This document shows, one piece after another, positions 4,888 through 7,008 of a DNA stretch of 7,008 bases. The stretch lies in NCBI GenBank assembly GCA_001304365.1, contig LJNA01000119.1, positions 1 through 7,008 on the forward strand. The letters run 5' to 3'. The notes under the pieces are model-generated. The model ran no database searches. It saw only the letters and a program-made list of their open reading frames with translations, and was not told where the DNA came from. The stretch's first letter is position 1, and each line of letters opens with the position of its first letter. Both the position numbers and the translations under genes were made by a program. Source of the DNA: Syntrophobacter sp. DG_60 (lineage in GTDB: Bacteria; Desulfobacterota; Desulfofervidia; Desulfofervidales; DG-60).

Positions 4888-6150
4888 ATGGTAGAAAAGG
4901 CTGTAACTGAAACTGTGTTAGTAGTTGGTGGGGGTATGAGTGGGGTTACTGCCGCAGTAGAGGTAGCTGAGGTGGGCTATGATGTCCTCCTTATAGAAAA
5001 AAGGCCATACTTAGGGGGAAGGGTAGCCCAGTTATATCAATATTTCCCCAAATTATGCCCTCCCTTATGTGGAATGGAGATAAATTATAAGAGGATAAGA
5101 AACAATCCCCGTATTAGAGTTTTTACCTTAGCTGAAGTACAGAGCATTTCAGGTCAAGAAGGTGATTTTGATGTAGTCATAAAGATAAATCCAAGGTATG
5201 TCAATGAAAATTGTACCTGTTGTGGTGAATGTGCCAAGGTATGCTCTTTAGAAATACCTAGTGAGTTTGACTATGGTATGAGCAAGACCAAGGCCGCTTA
5301 TTTACCATATGAGATGGCCTTCCCCATGAGGTATGTGTTGGCACCCGAAATTATTGGGACAGAAGATGCTAAAAAATGTTTAGAAGCTTGTAAATACAAT
5401 GCTATTGACTTAGAAATGAAGCCCAAGGATTTTACAGTAAAGGTAGGTTCTATTATCTGGGCCACAGGGTGGAAACCATATGATGCTGCAAAGATAGATA
5501 ATCTGGGATTTGGTCAGTACAAAAACATTATTACAAATGTAATGATGGAAAGGCTAGCAGCCCCTGGTGGGCCAACAAAGGGAAAGATTGTCCGTCCTTC
5601 CGATGGGGGGACTATTGAGAGTGTGGCCTTTGTTCAGTGTGCTGGCTCAAGGGATGAGAACCATCTGCCTTTTTGTTCAAATATTTGTTGTTTGGCCTCT
5701 ATGAAACAAGCTCATTATGTAAGGGAACAGTATCCTAATGCAAAAATATATATCTTTTATATAGATGTTAGACCTTTTGGAAGGTTTGAGGATTTCTATA
5801 CTAGGATACAAGGAGAAAATGTAAATTTTATCAAAGGAAAAGTAGCCAAGGTTGAAGAGGATCCAAAGACAAAGAAGGTAACTGTAGAGGCTGAAGATAT
5901 CTTATCAGTTACTAAGATGAGAAAAACAGTAGACCTGGTAGTTTTGGCTACAGGAATGGCCCCTACCACAATAGATGAGAAATTGCCTTTTGAGGCCATG
6001 TATGATGATTTGGGGTTTTTGGTCTCTGATCTTCAAAAGCCAGGGATTTATCCTGCTGGTTGTGTTAGAAGGCCTATGGATGTCATGACATCTGTAAAGG
6101 ATGCAACTGCAGCAGCACTTAAGGCCATTCAATCTATTGTCAGGAGGTAA
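4888..6150 (+). CDS. qmoA: Quinone-interacting membrane-bound oxidoreductase subunit A (HdrA-like flavoprotein)
   Basis: A 420-residue soluble flavoprotein of the Qmo complex, which links the menaquinone pool (via QmoC) to AprBA. It resembles the flavin part of heterodisulfide reductase HdrA. The FAD motif is VLVVGGGMSG (10-19), followed by IEKRPYLGGRVAQLYQYFP (36-54) and CPPLC (Cys57, Cys61). A ferredoxin-type motif gives Cys109, Cys112, Cys115 and Cys119, with an extra Cys111 and Ser after the last Cys instead of the usual Pro. Cys164 and Cys168 lie in CLEACKYNAID. The set Cys251, Cys263, Cys267 and Cys268 (CAGSRDENHLPFCSNICC) matches the unusual cysteine spacing near the HdrA flavin. The C-terminal YPAGCVRRPMDV (388-399) completes the FAD site. 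Length is typical of QmoA. No membrane segments are seen. Its stop is four bases before the qmoB start, so the two are co-transcribed and probably translationally coupled. Confidence 0.95.
   Translation: MVEKAVTETVLVVGGGMSGVTAAVEVAEVGYDVLLIEKRPYLGGRVAQLYQYFPKLCPPLCGMEINYKRIRNNPRIRVFTLAEVQSISGQEGDFDVVIKINPRYVNENCTCCGECAKVCSLEIPSEFDYGMSKTKAAYLPYEMAFPMRYVLAPEIIGTEDAKKCLEACKYNAIDLEMKPKDFTVKVGSIIWATGWKPYDAAKIDNLGFGQYKNIITNVMMERLAAPGGPTKGKIVRPSDGGTIESVAFVQCAGSRDENHLPFCSNICCLASMKQAHYVREQYPNAKIYIFYIDVRPFGRFEDFYTRIQGENVNFIKGKVAKVEEDPKTKKVTVEAEDILSVTKMRKTVDLVVLATGMAPTTIDEKLPFEAMYDDLGFLVSDLQKPGIYPAGCVRRPMDVMTSVKDATAAALKAIQSIVRR
6142..6148 (+). promoter_or_regulatory. qmoB ribosome binding site embedded in the qmoA 3' end
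   Basis: AGGAGGT, six bases before the qmoB ATG, is formed by the last two arginine codons (AGG AGG) and the first base of the stop codon of qmoA. Ribosomes finishing qmoA therefore sit on the qmoB initiation site, which favours coupled synthesis of the two partner subunits. Confidence 0.8.
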
Positions 6151-6154
6151 TCTT

Positions 6155-7008
6155 ATGGAAAAAAAGATGGGGGTTTATATCTGTACAGGCTGTGATATTG
6201 GAAATTCTCTTGATATAGAAAGGTTATCCAAGGTACCCACTGAGGAGTATAAGATACCTGTTTGTAAGACACATGCATTTTTGTGTGGGGAAGAGGGCCT
6301 TAAGGTTATAAAGGAAGACATTGAAAAAGAGGGTGTTAATACGGTTTTAATAGCTGCCTGTTCACCCCGAGTAAACTGGGATGTCTTCAATTTCGGTCCA
6401 TCTGTTATTACGGAGCGTGTCAACATAAGGGAAATGGTAGCTTGGTCTCATCCCAAAGGCGAGGAAGCCACGCAGGAATTGGGAGAAGATTATTTGAGGA
6501 TGGGCATTGCCAGGGCAGAGAAGGTTGGAATACCAGAGGGCTATACTACTGAGGAGGAATATACTAAGACAATCCTGGTAGTAGGTGGTGGGATTGCTGG
6601 TATGACTGCTGCATTAGAGGCTGCAAGGGCAAATTATAAGGTTGTGTTGGTAGAAAAACAGGAAAAACTTGGTGGATGGGCGGCAAAGTGGGTGAAACAA
6701 TTTCCAAAACACCCACCATATCAGATGTTAGAGGATACCGGGGTAGCAGCCAAGATTAAAGATGTAGAGGCAAATGCCAATATAGAGGTCTATACCTCAA
6801 CAACTGTCAAAAAAGCCGAGGGGCAACCAGGTGGGTACAGTGTGATTTTATCTCAAAATGGAAAAGAAGAAGAGATAAAATTTGGGTCTATCATTGTAGC
6901 CAGTGGTTGGAAGCCTTATGATGCCAATAAACTTGAGCATTTTGGTTATGGGAAATATCCTAATGTAATTACAGACATTATGATGGAAGAGATGGCTGCT
7001 AGCGCAAA
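6155..7008 (+). CDS. qmoB: Qmo complex subunit B (HdrA-like flavoprotein), 3' end outside the window
   Basis: The first 284 residues are present, and the frame is open to the window edge. Full QmoB proteins are usually well over 700 residues. The N-terminal HdrA-type domain has Cys10 and Cys13 (VYICTGCDIGNSLDIERL), Cys37 and Cys44 (PVCKTHAFLC) and Cys69 in AACSPR. An FAD domain follows, with ILVVGGGIAGMTAALEAA (140-157), VEKQEKLGGWAAKWVKQFP (166-184) and SIIVASGWKPYDANKLEHFG (245-264). The cysteines found after the FP motif in QmoA are absent here (FPKHPPYQ). The FAD domain is clearly paralogous to QmoA. The full protein would add a second HdrA-like part, ferredoxin clusters and an MvhD-like domain, none of which can be seen. 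It works with QmoA and membrane QmoC in electron exchange with AprBA. The ATG at 6155 is chosen for its ribosome site; a second ATG lies at residue 5. Confidence 0.93.
   Translation, partial: MEKKMGVYICTGCDIGNSLDIERLSKVPTEEYKIPVCKTHAFLCGEEGLKVIKEDIEKEGVNTVLIAACSPRVNWDVFNFGPSVITERVNIREMVAWSHPKGEEATQELGEDYLRMGIARAEKVGIPEGYTTEEEYTKTILVVGGGIAGMTAALEAARANYKVVLVEKQEKLGGWAAKWVKQFPKHPPYQMLEDTGVAAKIKDVEANANIEVYTSTTVKKAEGQPGGYSVILSQNGKEEEIKFGSIIVASGWKPYDANKLEHFGYGKYPNVITDIMMEEMAASA

Noticed and set aside
5796..6426. Minus-strand open frames over the qmoA end and qmoB start
   Set aside because: They are antisense to conserved Qmo coding sequence; their compositions look like reverse translations, not real proteins.
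1..7008. CRISPR array, tRNA or rRNA genes, transposase or phage genes
   Set aside because: No regularly spaced direct repeats of suitable length, no recognisable RNA-gene sequence, and no open frame with transposase or phage motifs was found on either strand.

Overview
The window carries the core of dissimilatory sulfur metabolism from an AT-rich bacterium. aprB and aprA (adenylylsulfate reductase) are followed by qmoA and the first part of qmoB (the quinone-interacting oxidoreductase complex that exchanges electrons with AprBA). AprB and AprA match the sulfate-reducer type of the enzyme, and an aprBA-qmoAB order points to a sulfate reducer or a close relative, most likely in the Desulfobacterota. 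The sequence alone cannot say whether the pathway runs as sulfate reduction or in reverse (sulfur oxidation or disproportionation), because sat and dsr are not in view. I cannot name the genus.

Layout. Positions 1-54 hold a GC-rich hairpin that looks like the end of a dispersed REP-type repeat. Positions 55-1026 encode a class IV PLP aminotransferase resembling plant DAT1-type D-amino-acid transaminases. Positions 1027-1112 are an 86-base element with perfect 11-bp inverted ends that abuts the aminotransferase stop codon. A membrane-anchored sensor histidine kinase is on the minus strand from 1144 upward. Its reading frame stays open to 2151, well beyond its first ATG at 1986, but has no ordinary start codon there. 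Positions 2152-2342 are the divergent kinase/aprB intergenic region, with a strong sigma70-type promoter facing aprBA and a leader of about 95 nt that contains an orphan Shine-Dalgarno sequence. Next come aprB (2343-2795) and aprA (2823-4709), then a strong intrinsic terminator (4714-4748). An AT-rich spacer with phased short repeats and a weak promoter candidate precedes qmoA (4888-6150). qmoB starts at 6155 and runs off the right edge; qmoC would be expected just beyond.

How the genes work together. AprBA interconverts APS and sulfite plus AMP, using FAD in AprA and two [4Fe-4S] clusters in AprB. QmoA and QmoB are HdrA-like flavoproteins that, with membrane QmoC, connect AprBA to the menaquinone pool. 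The terminator between aprA and qmoA suggests that aprBA and qmoAB(C) are at least partly separate transcription units. The aminotransferase and kinase have no evident mechanistic link to sulfur metabolism, although the kinase is divergently placed next to the apr promoter.

Novelty. The main pathway is well known and I see no wholly new system. The points most worth checking are the orphan Shine-Dalgarno in the apr leader, the start-less kinase 5' end, the dispersed-repeat element and its possible decayed relative upstream of qmoA, and the phased repeats in the qmo leader.
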